From contig JALEII010000021.1 in the NCBI GenBank assembly GCA_022770345.1, positions 1 to 32,619 of the forward strand: a stretch of 32,619 bases of DNA. The letters run 5' to 3'. Position 1 is the stretch's first letter. Every line of letters starts with the position of its first letter. Position numbers and translations under genes: made by a program. Under the pieces are notes generated by a model. It had not been told where the DNA came from. It saw only the letters and a list, made by a program, of their open reading frames with translations, and did not search any database. Positions 1 to 7,842 of this stretch are shown here, one piece after another. Origin of the DNA: Clostridiales bacterium (GTDB lineage Bacteria; Bacillota; Clostridia; Oscillospirales; Oscillospiraceae).

Positions 1-146
1 GCCGGGCCGGAGACATCGCCACCTGCTATGCCGACCCCACCAAGAGCCGGGAAATTCTCGGCTGGACCGCCGAGAAAGACCTGGCCGATATGTGCCGGGA
101 CTCCTGGCGCTGGCAAAGCCAGAACCCCATGGGATACGGAGCGTAA
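1..146 (+). CDS. galE: UDP-glucose 4-epimerase, C-terminal end only (partial)
   Basis: Only the last 47 codons are present; the gene enters from the left edge and stops with TAA at 144-146. The visible peptide contains the run GDIATCYADPTKSREILGW followed by a Trp-rich tail ending QNPMGYGA. This matches the C-terminus of bacterial GalE, where a conserved GD(x)A.CYAD..KA...LGW segment precedes the final helix. GalE interconverts UDP-glucose and UDP-galactose (or the GlcNAc/GalNAc pair) in the cytoplasm and supplies sugar nucleotides for surface glycans. A clear terminator follows at once. The gene converges on the polysaccharide operon, so it could feed that pathway but is not co-transcribed with it. 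Other short-chain epimerases of the same fold cannot be ruled out from the tail alone. Confidence 0.82.
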   Translation, partial: RAGDIATCYADPTKSREILGWTAEKDLADMCRDSWRWQSQNPMGYGA

Positions 147-149
147 GAT

Positions 150-189
150 AAAAAATGCCACACCCTTGCTTCAGGGTGTGGCATTTTTT
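150..189 (+). terminator. Rho-independent terminator of galE
   Basis: An 11-bp perfect stem (156-166 with 173-183, TGCCACACCCT/AGGGTGTGGCA) has a TTGCTT loop, an A run before it and a run of six T after it. It starts three bases after the galE stop. The A/T flanks make it potentially bidirectional. Confidence 0.93.
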
Positions 190-443
190 AGAGAAGAGAG
201 AAAAGGGAAGAGATCCGCCCCAAAGGGGCGAAAAAAGCCTTCCCCTGGGGGTTGTGCCCCGCGCAGCGAATGGAAATATTCATGACTGCCGGTGGCAGTC
301 ATACCGCTGCTACGCTGTCACGGCAACGCCGTGACTGAGGAGGTGTGATTTACCAAATTCCCCAAAATCTCCCGGCGTGGCGCTGTAGGGGCGGCGGCAT
401 GCCCCGCCCGCTGGAATTCCATACGCAGAACCGGCGTGGCGTA
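190..443. repeat. Intergenic hairpin-repeat block
   Basis: This stretch has no credible gene. It holds a CTTCCCCTGGGGG stem piece near 230-246, a perfect hairpin ATGACTGCC/GGCAGTCAT (about 281-301), and a second hairpin GTCACGGC/GCCGTGAC (about 317-335) followed by TGAGGAGGTGTGAT. It continues with AAAATCTCCCGGCG (about 365-378) and GTAGGGGCGGCGGCATGCCC (385-404) running into GCCCG, then a GAATTCCATACGCAGAA linker. The same ordered pieces recur near 12800-12975, 21062-21135, 28020-28110 and, inverted, near 24573-24690 and 29521-29577. This is a dispersed modular repeat family. Confidence 0.8.
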
Positions 444-601
444 AGGCTTCTCCTGGAGGAGAAGCTGGCAGCCCGTCAGGGCTGACTGATGAGGTCGAAG
501 CTAAAAATCATCACCATAGGATAGTACAACGCTGTTACCCTCGACCTCATCCGTCACACCAAAAGGCGTGACACCTTCCCCTCCAGGGGAAGGCTTTTCT
601 C
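444..601 (+). repeat. MITE-like structured repeat, copy 1 (158 bp)
   Basis: The element is bounded by hairpins AGGCTTCTCC.../GGAGAAGC at the left and CCTTCCCCTCCAGGGGAAGG at the right. An inner inverted pair GATGAGGTCGA (489-499) and TCGACCTCATC (541-551) surrounds a core containing ATCACCATA and TACAACGCTGTTACC. An ungapped second copy lies in the opposite orientation at 13025-13182. The small subterminal hairpins (AGCCC/GGGCT here) differ in sequence between copies but still pair. No open reading frame or transposase is inside, so it would be a non-autonomous element or a structured intergenic repeat. Confidence 0.85.
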
Positions 602-721
602 AGAAACCGGTAGGCCCTGCTTCTACTGGAGGGCACTCCACACCGTCACAGCTTGCCCCGTGCCACCCTCTGTAAGTAGGAGCGGTCTTCCCCTTCCAGT
701 TGGACTTTTTCACCTCGCCAC
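602..721. other. Intergenic stretch without recognised function
   Basis: These 120 bases between the repeat element and the terminator of the polysaccharide operon contain no open reading frame with a ribosome binding site and no repeat module that I could match elsewhere in the window. Confidence 0.5.
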
Positions 722-769
722 ATAAACTCCGCCGGGGCAGATGCGTTTCTCTGCCCCGGCGGAGTTTAT
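722..769 (-). terminator. Probable terminator of the polysaccharide operon
   Basis: A perfect 19-bp stem (722-740 with 751-769) of high GC content, closed by ATAAAC/GTTTAT, lies 27 bases past the stop of the last operon gene. There is no long U run, only the T-rich base of the stem, so termination may be incomplete or the hairpin may mainly protect the 3' end. Confidence 0.65.
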
Positions 770-795
770 TCTGCAATCGTTCGGATTTTCCGTCC

Positions 796-1455
796 TCATT
801 CTGCGTCCCGGTAATGATTCCGGACCCACTTCACCGCATTTTCGTAGTCGTTCACCGTGTCAATCTCCTTCGTGTGTATCTCCACGGCACGAATGGGCAG
901 CAGCGGCTCCAGCATCTGATAGACATGGCCGGTCCCCGGCGTCAGGCGGTCCGTCCGCATTTTGGCCAGACCGGTCCATTCCAGCTGTCCCCGCTCCCTG
1001 GAAAATTCAATGACACGATGCTCCTGGTCCAGCGTCATCAAAACCGGGTTGTCCGTAGATGGGGTCGTCCCGCCAATGACCTCTTCCTCCGCATTCAGGA
1101 CCCATTCCAGGTCATCCGGCCGGACCAGCAGGTCGCCGTCCAGCGCCACCACATACGTTCTGGCACCGGTCAGCCCCTTAGAGAAGCTGGCAGCCGTTCC
1201 GGTGGTCCTGTAATCATAATTAAAGGCAAACATCACGTCTTTCCGGAAGGATTTGACCGTTTCGATAACCTTATCCGCCTGGAATCCCACAATAATACGC
1301 ACATCGGAACAGTCCTGAAGCATTTCCAGCTGGCGGATAATCATGGGTTTCCCATCCACATTTACCAGGGCCTTCGGCATGCCGATACCCAGCCGAGTCC
1401 CCATGCCGGCACAGCTGATAATCACTGTCGTATTTTCCTTGCTCACTTGAAACAC
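796..1455 (-). CDS. Sugar-phosphate / phosphocholine-type nucleotidyltransferase (LicC-like)
   Basis: This 219-residue cytoplasmic enzyme has the Rossmann-like NTP-transferase fold. The N-terminal NTP-binding signature CAGMGTRLG (residues 15-23) is followed by MPKALV with the conserved Lys28. An acidic metal-binding motif LDGDLL (Asp106, Asp108) and the C-terminal IDTVNDYENA complete the pattern. The family activates a phosphorylated small molecule or sugar as a CDP or NDP derivative. As the last operon gene, directly after a HAD phosphatase and LicD, it probably makes the activated donor that LicD uses. The substrate is not identifiable: there is no choline kinase (LicA), choline transporter or PEP mutase in the window. 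Start choice is open. GTG at 1455 sits only 2 bases from AGGGGAG, whereas GTG at 1446 (first residues SKENTT) has better spacing. Confidence 0.8.
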   Translation of the reverse strand: MFQVSKENTTVIISCAGMGTRLGIGMPKALVNVDGKPMIIRQLEMLQDCSDVRIIVGFQADKVIETVKSFRKDVMFAFNYDYRTTGTAASFSKGLTGARTYVVALDGDLLVRPDDLEWVLNAEEEVIGGTTPSTDNPVLMTLDQEHRVIEFSRERGQLEWTGLAKMRTDRLTPGTGHVYQMLEPLLPIRAVEIHTKEIDTVNDYENAVKWVRNHYRDAE

Positions 1456-1464
1456 GCTCCCCTT

Positions 1465-2067
1465 TTATAATAGCTTTCTCAGAAAATCCGCACACAGGCG
1501 GTCATCCAGAAAAGCATAATCAATCGTCTGCAAAAGCGCCGGGGCAATATCCCGGACACCGCCGAAACCGATGCCGATATGCGCCAGTCTGGCCATATCC
1601 GCATCATTGTCTCCGTCGCCCACGGCCACCGCAGGCTGGACAAACTGCTGGGTCGTCAAATGCTTATCCAGCACACTGATGACCCGGTCAATGCGATTTT
1701 CGGTAACGGACGCCTTGGAGCAATAGTAATGCCCCTTCATGTCCAGCCGCTTCATCAGCCCGCTGATCCAGATATCCAGATTTCCCGTAACCACATAGCA
1801 CCGGTCATGGTTTTCCCGGACAAATTCCGCAATATGCTCATTGAGCGGGATCTCTGCGACCATCTGATTGACCTCCGTCACCGGGATGTCCTTCAGCAGC
1901 TCTACCCGGCGGAGGAAACTCTCCTTGAAGGGCACGATTCCCTGCATGGTCTTTTCCGTAATCTCCCGCATTTCTTTCTCCTTGCCGACGGTCCGGGAAA
2001 TCTCCGGCAAAATCTCCCTGGCCGTAATCGTGGAATCCAGGTCAAACAGGAAGATATAATCACTCAT
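1465..2067 (-). CDS. HAD-IB family phosphatase (SerB-like)
   Basis: A 200-residue phosphatase of the haloacid dehalogenase superfamily. Motif I is FLFDLDSTIT (catalytic Asp9 and Asp11), motif II is VVTGN (Thr94), and motif IV is VGDGDNDADMA (150-158). The small helical cap between about residues 20 and 75 is typical of the phosphoserine phosphatase-like IB group. I place the start at ATG 2067 (MSDYIF). It has an AGGTGG ribosome binding site 4 bases upstream and overlaps the end of licD by 8 bases; the ATG at 2079 has no usable site. Position between licD and the nucleotidyltransferase suggests it dephosphorylates an intermediate of the phospho-substituent donor pathway, not serine. Its substrate is unknown. 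Confidence 0.8.
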   Translation of the reverse strand: MSDYIFLFDLDSTITAREILPEISRTVGKEKEMREITEKTMQGIVPFKESFLRRVELLKDIPVTEVNQMVAEIPLNEHIAEFVRENHDRCYVVTGNLDIWISGLMKRLDMKGHYYCSKASVTENRIDRVISVLDKHLTTQQFVQPAVAVGDGDNDADMARLAHIGIGFGGVRDIAPALLQTIDYAFLDDRLCADFLRKLL

Positions 2068-2875
2068 GGCCCACCTCATCCGCCTCTTTCACGAACGCCT
2101 CATAAGTGTGCCGCTTCCGGTCCTTTTCCGGAGGAAGCTGCATATAGTCCCCAAAACAGGACCTCAGCCAGACATCGTACCCCTTAGGGGCCTTATAGGT
2201 CCGGTCCTCAAAGGGAACTTCAATGGTTTCATCCACAGCGTGCTTGCTGAGATGCTTCATCTTGCTTTCCGCCGTAAAGTGGCCCAGGTTCTCATAGCCC
2301 TTTCCGTCGTATTTCACGGCGTTTTTGGCAATTTTCCGGATGAAATAGTAGTCCGGGAAGCAGCGCAGCACCAGCCGGATGCAATAGACCGCCGCCCGGC
2401 GCAGCACATTGCCGGAGGGCTTGCCGGTATTCTGCTGGGCTGCGTTCAGGACCTTCAGCCGGTCCCGTTTCCGGTACATTTTATCCATGAGGGCATCGTC
2501 GTCCGGGGCGTCGTCCATGGGAAAAATATCGATGTTGATGCCCAGGTCGTGGCCGTCCTGCAGGAACAGCGTCTCGGTGTTCATCACCTTGCCGAAGGGC
2601 AGGTGCCAGGTTTTATCATCCTCGGCACAGCGGAACACGAATTTCGGATCCCGGCTCTTTTCCGGGAATTCCTTCCGGAAGCGGGTATAGTCCTCCCGGA
2701 GCATGGCAATGTCAATGTCGTCGTCCCAGGGAATGTAGCCCTTGTGCCGGATGGCCCCCAGCAGGGTGCCGCCCTCAATCCAATAACGGATGCCGTTTTC
2801 GTCGCAGAAGGCCGCCACATAGTCCAGCACTTCCATCTGCTTCTGCCGCAGTTCGTCCATTCCGATCTTTCTCAT
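2060..2875 (-). CDS. LicD family phosphotransferase
   Basis: 271 residues. LicD proteins transfer phosphocholine or another phospho-linked group from a CDP-activated donor onto cell-surface glycans, using a nucleotidyltransferase-like catalytic core. The hallmark appears at residues 31-58: WIEGGTLLGAIRHKG then PWDDDIDIAM, with the acidic cluster Asp51-Asp53 and Asp55. A second family feature, GINIDIFPMDDAP, follows near residue 112. Its ATG overlaps the flippase stop in an ATGA arrangement and has GGAGG 9 bases upstream. Its stop overlaps the HAD gene. The tight grouping LicD-HAD-nucleotidyltransferase implies one decorating pathway. Whether the group is phosphocholine, phosphoethanolamine, glycerol phosphate or something new is not visible. 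Confidence 0.9.
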   Translation of the reverse strand: MRKIGMDELRQKQMEVLDYVAAFCDENGIRYWIEGGTLLGAIRHKGYIPWDDDIDIAMLREDYTRFRKEFPEKSRDPKFVFRCAEDDKTWHLPFGKVMNTETLFLQDGHDLGINIDIFPMDDAPDDDALMDKMYRKRDRLKVLNAAQQNTGKPSGNVLRRAAVYCIRLVLRCFPDYYFIRKIAKNAVKYDGKGYENLGHFTAESKMKHLSKHAVDETIEVPFEDRTYKAPKGYDVWLRSCFGDYMQLPPEKDRKRHTYEAFVKEADEVGHE

Positions 2876-4170
2876 TTCTTGATTCCTCCTCTGATCTGCC
2901 CGGCCATCTCCCAGAGCAGCTTGGGGTTCAGCGACTGGAACATCAGGCGGTTATTCCGGCGAATGGGCCGGATAAGGAAGCCCGTAGCCACATTGGTGAA
3001 CATCTGGGTCACCAGAGAGGCCCAGGCTGCGCCGTCGCTGCCCATAGATGGAATCAGCGCCGCATTCAGCGCCACATTGGCCAGGGCCCCGGAAAGGTTG
3101 ATAATCCAGAGATATTTCTGCTTGTTTTCCGCCAGAATCCAGATATTCCGCACCATGCCCAGGTAAGAAAAAGTGGTGTACCAGGTGGCAATCCGCAGCG
3201 TGGACGTGGCCGCCATGTAATCCTTGCCGTAAGTCAGGGAAAGAATGGGGTCCGCCAGCAGCATGATGGCCACGCACTGGGCCAGGGACAGATAAATAAT
3301 GACGCTGTACAGCTTTTTTACACTTCGCTCGAAGGATTCCTGTCCCAGCTTCTGATTTTCAAAAATCAGCGGCCGGAAGGAATCGATGATGGCGGCAAAC
3401 ACAAAGCTGCTCAGGCCTGCGCAGACCGTAGCGGCGGAGTAAATGCCCGTGACCGCATCGCCGATCATGGATTTGAGCATGACCCGGTCCGTCTGGGTGA
3501 ACAGCGTCACCATCAGGCTGGACACGATGTAATAGTGGCTCTTGGCGAACATGGAGCGGATGCGCTGAAAAGATGCTTTCAGCTTCTGTCCCCCCAGCTT
3601 TTTGTAAAAGCCCAGCAGCAGCACGGCAATGATGAGGGAGTCCAACGCATAGGACAGGGCGAACCAGTACACGCTCTTGCCGGTGGCCAGCAGGTAGATT
3701 TTATACGCAGAAATAATGACGTAGGACGCCAGGGACACCAGCGCCGTATATTTGGAGAGCAGCTTGGCCTGGAACCAATACCGAATCATTTCCAATGCCT
3801 GGGCCAGGAGAATCAGGCTGTACAGCGCCACCACGATTGTAGTCACTTTTTCGCCGGGGTTGGCCACCAGGGTGAACAGCACCGCCGCAGCCATGCCCAG
3901 GAAGGACGTCAGGGCACAGGTCAGCAGGGACGTGCCCAGAATTTCTCCCTCGGCGTGGGGTTCGGAAATCAGCTCCTGGACCAGGATGTTGGTCAGACCC
4001 AGATTGGCAAACGGCAGGATGAAGGCCACCACGGAGGTGGCGTAGGTGATGAGGCCGTAGTTGGAAGGCCCCAGATACCGTGCCGACATCATGGAAACCA
4101 CGAAGCTGAGGATATTTTGTACGATCTTGCACCCGATAATCCAGGATGCGTTGTTTACCAAACGATTCAT
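2872..4170 (-). CDS. wzx: Wzx-type oligosaccharide flippase
   Basis: 432 residues of alternating hydrophobic helices (about 12 to 14 membrane segments) with the start MNRLVNNASWIIGCKIVQN typical of RfbX/Wzx proteins in the MATE/MOP superfamily. These proteins flip undecaprenyl-diphosphate-linked repeat units across the cytoplasmic membrane. A RYLGPSNYGLI segment near residue 31 matches the conserved loop between the first helices. AAGGAAAG precedes the ATG. It starts 24 bases after the upstream glycosyltransferase and overlaps licD by 4 bases. With the priming transferase and Wzy in the same operon, it defines a Wzx/Wzy-dependent pathway. Confidence 0.92.
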   Translation of the reverse strand: MNRLVNNASWIIGCKIVQNILSFVVSMMSARYLGPSNYGLITYATSVVAFILPFANLGLTNILVQELISEPHAEGEILGTSLLTCALTSFLGMAAAVLFTLVANPGEKVTTIVVALYSLILLAQALEMIRYWFQAKLLSKYTALVSLASYVIISAYKIYLLATGKSVYWFALSYALDSLIIAVLLLGFYKKLGGQKLKASFQRIRSMFAKSHYYIVSSLMVTLFTQTDRVMLKSMIGDAVTGIYSAATVCAGLSSFVFAAIIDSFRPLIFENQKLGQESFERSVKKLYSVIIYLSLAQCVAIMLLADPILSLTYGKDYMAATSTLRIATWYTTFSYLGMVRNIWILAENKQKYLWIINLSGALANVALNAALIPSMGSDGAAWASLVTQMFTNVATGFLIRPIRRNNRLMFQSLNPKLLWEMAGQIRGGIKK

Positions 4171-4194
4171 GGGGTCTTTCCTTTGCGAATAGCG

Positions 4195-5274
4195 TTAAAA
4201 ATCCAGCTGGTCCAGCTCCGCAGCCCGGTTCCGGTAGGAGAACACCTGCCGGGTGGTTTCAACGGTCTTTTTCCATTCCGCCACCAGCTCCGGCTCCCGG
4301 AGAACCTTCCGCAGGCCGTCGCAGAGGGAATCGTCGTCCATGCCCACGACCATACCGGCCCCGGCATCGTCTACGATCTCCTTTGCCCCGTCCACGCAGG
4401 TGGAAAGCACAGGAATCCCCAGCATATTGGCCTCCACGCAGACGGTGCTGTACCCCTCCGCAAAGGAAGCACAGACCAGCAGGTCCGCCCTGGACATATA
4501 GGCATAGGGGTTGCTCTGGGCCCCGAAGAACCGGACGTTCTCCGTCAGCCCCAGCTCCTCCGTGCGGTTTTCCAGTTTGGAGCGTTCTTCTCCGTCGCCG
4601 ATGACCCACAGGGAGAGTTTTTCGCCCTCTTTTTTCAATTTTCCGCAGCACTCGATGAGCCGCAGCACGCCCTTTCCGGGTTCCAGCCGGCCCACCACCA
4701 CAAAGGTCATTTCCGGTCCCCGCTCCACGGGGATGGCTTCTGCACCCATGGTGCGGACCTTGTTGTCGTCCACCAGATTGTGGCAGCAGCACACAGGAAT
4801 CGTTCCGCCGGTCTCCGCCCGGAACCGTTCCTCATTGCACTTGGACACGGCCACGATTTGATCCATCTTCCGGTAGGTATCCAGCAATTTCAGGCCCTTG
4901 TCATAGCCGTGAATCCAGCCGTAATGGCGGCAGTCCGTGTTGGTGGAAGCGGCGATGATTTTTTCCGGCATTTCCATGCAGAAGCCGATTTCCACATCGT
5001 ATCGTTCCTTCACCAGCATCCGATAGAGAACCCGGTCCGGCAACAGCTTCAGCACCTTGGAAAAACCGCGGAAATAAAACCCGCAAAAGGGCTTTGCCTC
5101 CACCTGTGGCAGCAGCCAGCTTTTCATCCCCGGCTCAAACTTGAAAAGGGACTGGAGCGTTACCTGATGGCCCCGCTTGGCCAGCTCATTGGCCAGCCCC
5201 ACCGCCGTCCGGGCCACCCCGTCCTGGGTCTGAAAATGATTGATGAGAATGTATATCTTCTTCACAGGGATCAT
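4195..5274 (-). CDS. Glycosyltransferase family 4
   Basis: 359 residues with a GT-B fold. The N-terminal acceptor half begins KKIYILINHFQTQDGVARTA, and the C-terminal nucleotide-sugar half shows VVVGRLEPGKG near residue 213. The E-x7-E motif appears in FAEGYSTVCVEAN near residue 287. GT4 enzymes are retaining transferases that add a sugar from UDP- or GDP-donors to the lipid-linked repeat unit on the inner face of the membrane. The ATG at 5274 overlaps the previous stop (ATGA) but lies directly on the GGAAGG site. A GTG at 5265 (first residues VKKIYI) has better spacing and is an equally likely start. Donor and linkage cannot be inferred. Confidence 0.88.
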   Translation of the reverse strand: MIPVKKIYILINHFQTQDGVARTAVGLANELAKRGHQVTLQSLFKFEPGMKSWLLPQVEAKPFCGFYFRGFSKVLKLLPDRVLYRMLVKERYDVEIGFCMEMPEKIIAASTNTDCRHYGWIHGYDKGLKLLDTYRKMDQIVAVSKCNEERFRAETGGTIPVCCCHNLVDDNKVRTMGAEAIPVERGPEMTFVVVGRLEPGKGVLRLIECCGKLKKEGEKLSLWVIGDGEERSKLENRTEELGLTENVRFFGAQSNPYAYMSRADLLVCASFAEGYSTVCVEANMLGIPVLSTCVDGAKEIVDDAGAGMVVGMDDDSLCDGLRKVLREPELVAEWKKTVETTRQVFSYRNRAAELDQLDF

Positions 5275-6365
5275 CCTTCCGCATAAAGCCGTTCCAGGTC
5301 TGCCGCCAGAGCGCCGATGTCATATCCGGCCCGGCGCAGGTCTGCCCGATTGTCGGTCCGGGCCGGGGCCTCGTTCAAAAGGCGCAAGGCCTCCTCCGCC
5401 CACCGCTCCGGGGATTCGTTCAGGGACATGGGGCACAGCCGGTCCGTCACCGCCGTCTCCTGGGAGTTGGTATTGCTGATCAGGCAGGGCAGATCGCAGG
5501 CCTGGGCCTCGATCAGCACCACGCTGAGGCCCTCAAACAACGAGGGGAACAGCAGCAGGTCCATGCCCTGATAGAGGGTCTGGGCATCGGACCGGACACC
5601 AAGGAAATCCACCGCGTCCTCCAGGCCCTTTTCCCGGACCAGCTCCCGGATCTCCGGCTCCAGCTCGCCCTTGCCCACCAGCACCAGTCGGGTCTGGGGG
5701 TCTTTTCGATGGATTTCCGCAAAAACCGCCACCAGAAAACGGTGGTTCTTCTGCTCATTGAACCGGCCCACATGGCCGATGATTTTCTGTCCTTCCCAGC
5801 CCATGGCCTTCCGGACTTCCTCCCGGCGCTCCGGCCGGAAATAGATGGCATCCAGGTCCAGTCCGTTGTGGATGACCCGGAAATTGTTTTTCGTGAACAT
5901 CCAGTGGCCCGCCGCCTCCGAGCAGGCAAACCGCCGGATGGGCAGCAGTGCCAGCAGATGCCGGAAAGCCCGGTGGGCCTGCACATGATACAGGGCGCCG
6001 GTGTTGTGGGAATGGACCACCACCGTGGCCACGCCGCTGTTTTTCGCCGCCAGGGCATCCCGGAAGGCATCCATGGCGTGGTGGGTATGGATATGGAACA
6101 CGTCGCAGGGATGCTCCCGCAGGGCCGCTTTCAGTGCGGCGTATTTCCGGAATTGCTTGATGGGTCCCCGGGCCGTGACCACTTCCGTGTGATACACATG
6201 GCCCCCCAGTGCCCGGATTTCCGGGTCGTATGCTCCCTCCGCCTGCTCGGAGCAGAGGAAATCAAATTGAATCTTCTCCCGGTCGATTTTCCGGAACAGG
6301 TTCATCAGGAAGGTTTCCTGACCGGCCCGGTCCATCCGGGAAACATAGTGCAGAACATTCAGCAT
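5271..6365 (-). CDS. Glycosyltransferase family 4
   Basis: 364 residues from ATG 6365 (MLNVLHYVSRMDRAGQETF). GAGGA lies 7 bases upstream, and the start falls 4 bases after the polymerase stop. A longer frame reaching 6470 would overlap the polymerase by about 100 bases and has no family similarity at its N-terminus, so I reject it. The fold is GT-B with IGHVGRFNEQKNH in the C-terminal domain and an E-x7-E motif in LFEGLSVVLIEAQA. The N-terminal GGxET-like region (RAGQETF) resembles transferases that act on capsule or exopolysaccharide repeat units. It is probably co-translated with the neighbouring GT4 downstream through an ATGA overlap. Confidence 0.88.
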   Translation of the reverse strand: MLNVLHYVSRMDRAGQETFLMNLFRKIDREKIQFDFLCSEQAEGAYDPEIRALGGHVYHTEVVTARGPIKQFRKYAALKAALREHPCDVFHIHTHHAMDAFRDALAAKNSGVATVVVHSHNTGALYHVQAHRAFRHLLALLPIRRFACSEAAGHWMFTKNNFRVIHNGLDLDAIYFRPERREEVRKAMGWEGQKIIGHVGRFNEQKNHRFLVAVFAEIHRKDPQTRLVLVGKGELEPEIRELVREKGLEDAVDFLGVRSDAQTLYQGMDLLLFPSLFEGLSVVLIEAQACDLPCLISNTNSQETAVTDRLCPMSLNESPERWAEEALRLLNEAPARTDNRADLRRAGYDIGALAADLERLYAEG

Positions 6366-6369
6366 AGGC

Positions 6370-7842
6370 TTATCCTCGGCGTTTCGCAGCCAGCGCATCC
6401 GTCCAGCGGCACAGAAGGCCGGGGCGGAAATGACCGGCACGGGTATTTTCCTTTTCCAGCAGAGCCGCATAGCGGCTGGCGGTCATCCAGAAGAACACCG
6501 CCGTGGGATACAGGGAGGACACCAGTGTGGAATCCGCCAGACCGTCCATCAGAAATGCTGCCACACCGCCCAGCAGCACCGCATGAAGCGCCCAGTCGGT
6601 GCCGTCGCTGTATTTGAAGAACCGCAGCACGTCCGCCAGCATCACCAGCAGAAACGCCGCCAGGCAGGCAAAGCCCACCAGGCCGAAATCCACCAGCACC
6701 TCCAGATAGGCATTGTGGAAATTGCCCCGGACGGGCAAGGCATCCATACCCAGTTGCGCCAGGGCATGGTCGTGATTGTCCATGCCGGTGCCGAACACCG
6801 GCCGGGCCAGGAACAGCTTCCAGCCCATTTTCCACAGGTCCGCCCGGCCGTTGAAGCCCTGGGTCTCCTCCCGCTCGATGGTGTCGATGGTTCCGGGATT
6901 CAGAATGGGCTTCTCATTTCCGTCGGTACGGTTCTCCTCTTCCTGGATAAGTTCTTCGTACTGATCCAGCAGGTCGTTTCCCTGGGTGCTGATGTTCAGA
7001 AGATAGTATTCATAGTTCACGTCCAGTCTGGACATGCCCCGCTGGAGCAGCCGTCCGCCGGTAAACACCACCGCAGCGCAGAGAATTCCGGCCAGGGCCG
7101 CCCTCCAGAACCGCTTGCCGTCGGGCCGGACCTTCAGCATCCAGGTAAAGGCCGTCACGGCGGCCATAAGCACCACGGAATAAATCTGGGTCCGGGAATT
7201 GGCCAGCAGCAGCGTGACAAAATTCACAAAGGAGAGCACCCAGAAGAAAATTTTCCAGCCCTTTTTCTTCTCGTCCACCGCCCGGATGCAGCATAGCACA
7301 ATGCCCCCCAGGCAGACCATGCCCAGCACATTGGGATTGCCGAACAGACCGGCCAGCCGGTTTTCCGCCTGGTACATCCCGATACAGCCGCGCTTGCGCA
7401 CATAATGATAGTATTTCCCGAAGAACATCCCGATACCCACCAGGTTGGCGCAGGAAATGGCCACGGCGAAAAAGCGCTCGGTGAGTCGGCTCCGGGCCTC
7501 GCTGCGCTTTCCGAAGGAATACACCAGGGCCAGTCCCTCGGAATAATAGAGGAAGTTGGAAAGGAAGGAGAAGCCGAACAGGTTCCGGTTGGTAAGCATG
7601 GTACATCCGTAGGACAGGGCAAAAATCACCAGCAGCACCCGGCCCTTGTTCCGCAGCACCCGCCGCTCTCCGGCCAGGTCCACGATCAGGACCGCCAAGG
7701 CATAGACGTGCAGCAGCTTCATATAGGGCTCGATGACCGGGGCCACCAGCGGACACACGCCCAGCAGGCTCACCAGCAGGTACATAAACCGGAAAGCCTC
7801 CGGACTGAACGCCTCCGTCAGAAGCGGTTTCCCTTTTTTCAT
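6370..7842 (-). CDS. wzy: O-antigen ligase / Wzy-type polysaccharide polymerase
   Basis: 490 residues, multi-spanning. The start at ATG 7842 (MKKGKPLL) overlaps the previous stop as ATGA, with GGGAG 8 bases upstream. The protein has about 10 to 12 hydrophobic segments, a large extracytoplasmic loop (roughly residues 260-350, rich in charged residues), and then the family hallmark GNFHNAYLEVLVDFGLVGF of the PF04932 ligase/polymerase domain. In a cluster with Wzx and a priming transferase it would polymerise repeat units on the outer face of the membrane. A ligase role attaching glycan to another carrier is the alternative, since both share this domain. Confidence 0.88.
   Translation of the reverse strand: MKKGKPLLTEAFSPEAFRFMYLLVSLLGVCPLVAPVIEPYMKLLHVYALAVLIVDLAGERRVLRNKGRVLLVIFALSYGCTMLTNRNLFGFSFLSNFLYYSEGLALVYSFGKRSEARSRLTERFFAVAISCANLVGIGMFFGKYYHYVRKRGCIGMYQAENRLAGLFGNPNVLGMVCLGGIVLCCIRAVDEKKKGWKIFFWVLSFVNFVTLLLANSRTQIYSVVLMAAVTAFTWMLKVRPDGKRFWRAALAGILCAAVVFTGGRLLQRGMSRLDVNYEYYLLNISTQGNDLLDQYEELIQEEENRTDGNEKPILNPGTIDTIEREETQGFNGRADLWKMGWKLFLARPVFGTGMDNHDHALAQLGMDALPVRGNFHNAYLEVLVDFGLVGFACLAAFLLVMLADVLRFFKYSDGTDWALHAVLLGGVAAFLMDGLADSTLVSSLYPTAVFFWMTASRYAALLEKENTRAGHFRPGLLCRWTDALAAKRRG

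Noticed and set aside
1-146. galE as part of the polysaccharide operon
   Set aside because: It is on the opposite strand, converges on the operon, and is closed by its own terminator; any link is metabolic only.
28-285. Open frame running out of galE through its terminator
   Set aside because: It is in a different frame from the galE tail, crosses a strong terminator and repeat hairpins, and has a low-complexity Lys/Arg/Pro-rich translation.
190-700. Possible CRISPR array in the repeat-rich spacer
   Set aside because: Repeats are palindromic modules in composite order without regular unit length or unique spacers, and no cas gene is present.
6366-6470. N-terminal extension of the GT4 at 5271
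   Set aside because: It overlaps the end of the polymerase gene, and the GT-B fold begins at MLNVLHYV with its own GAGGA site.
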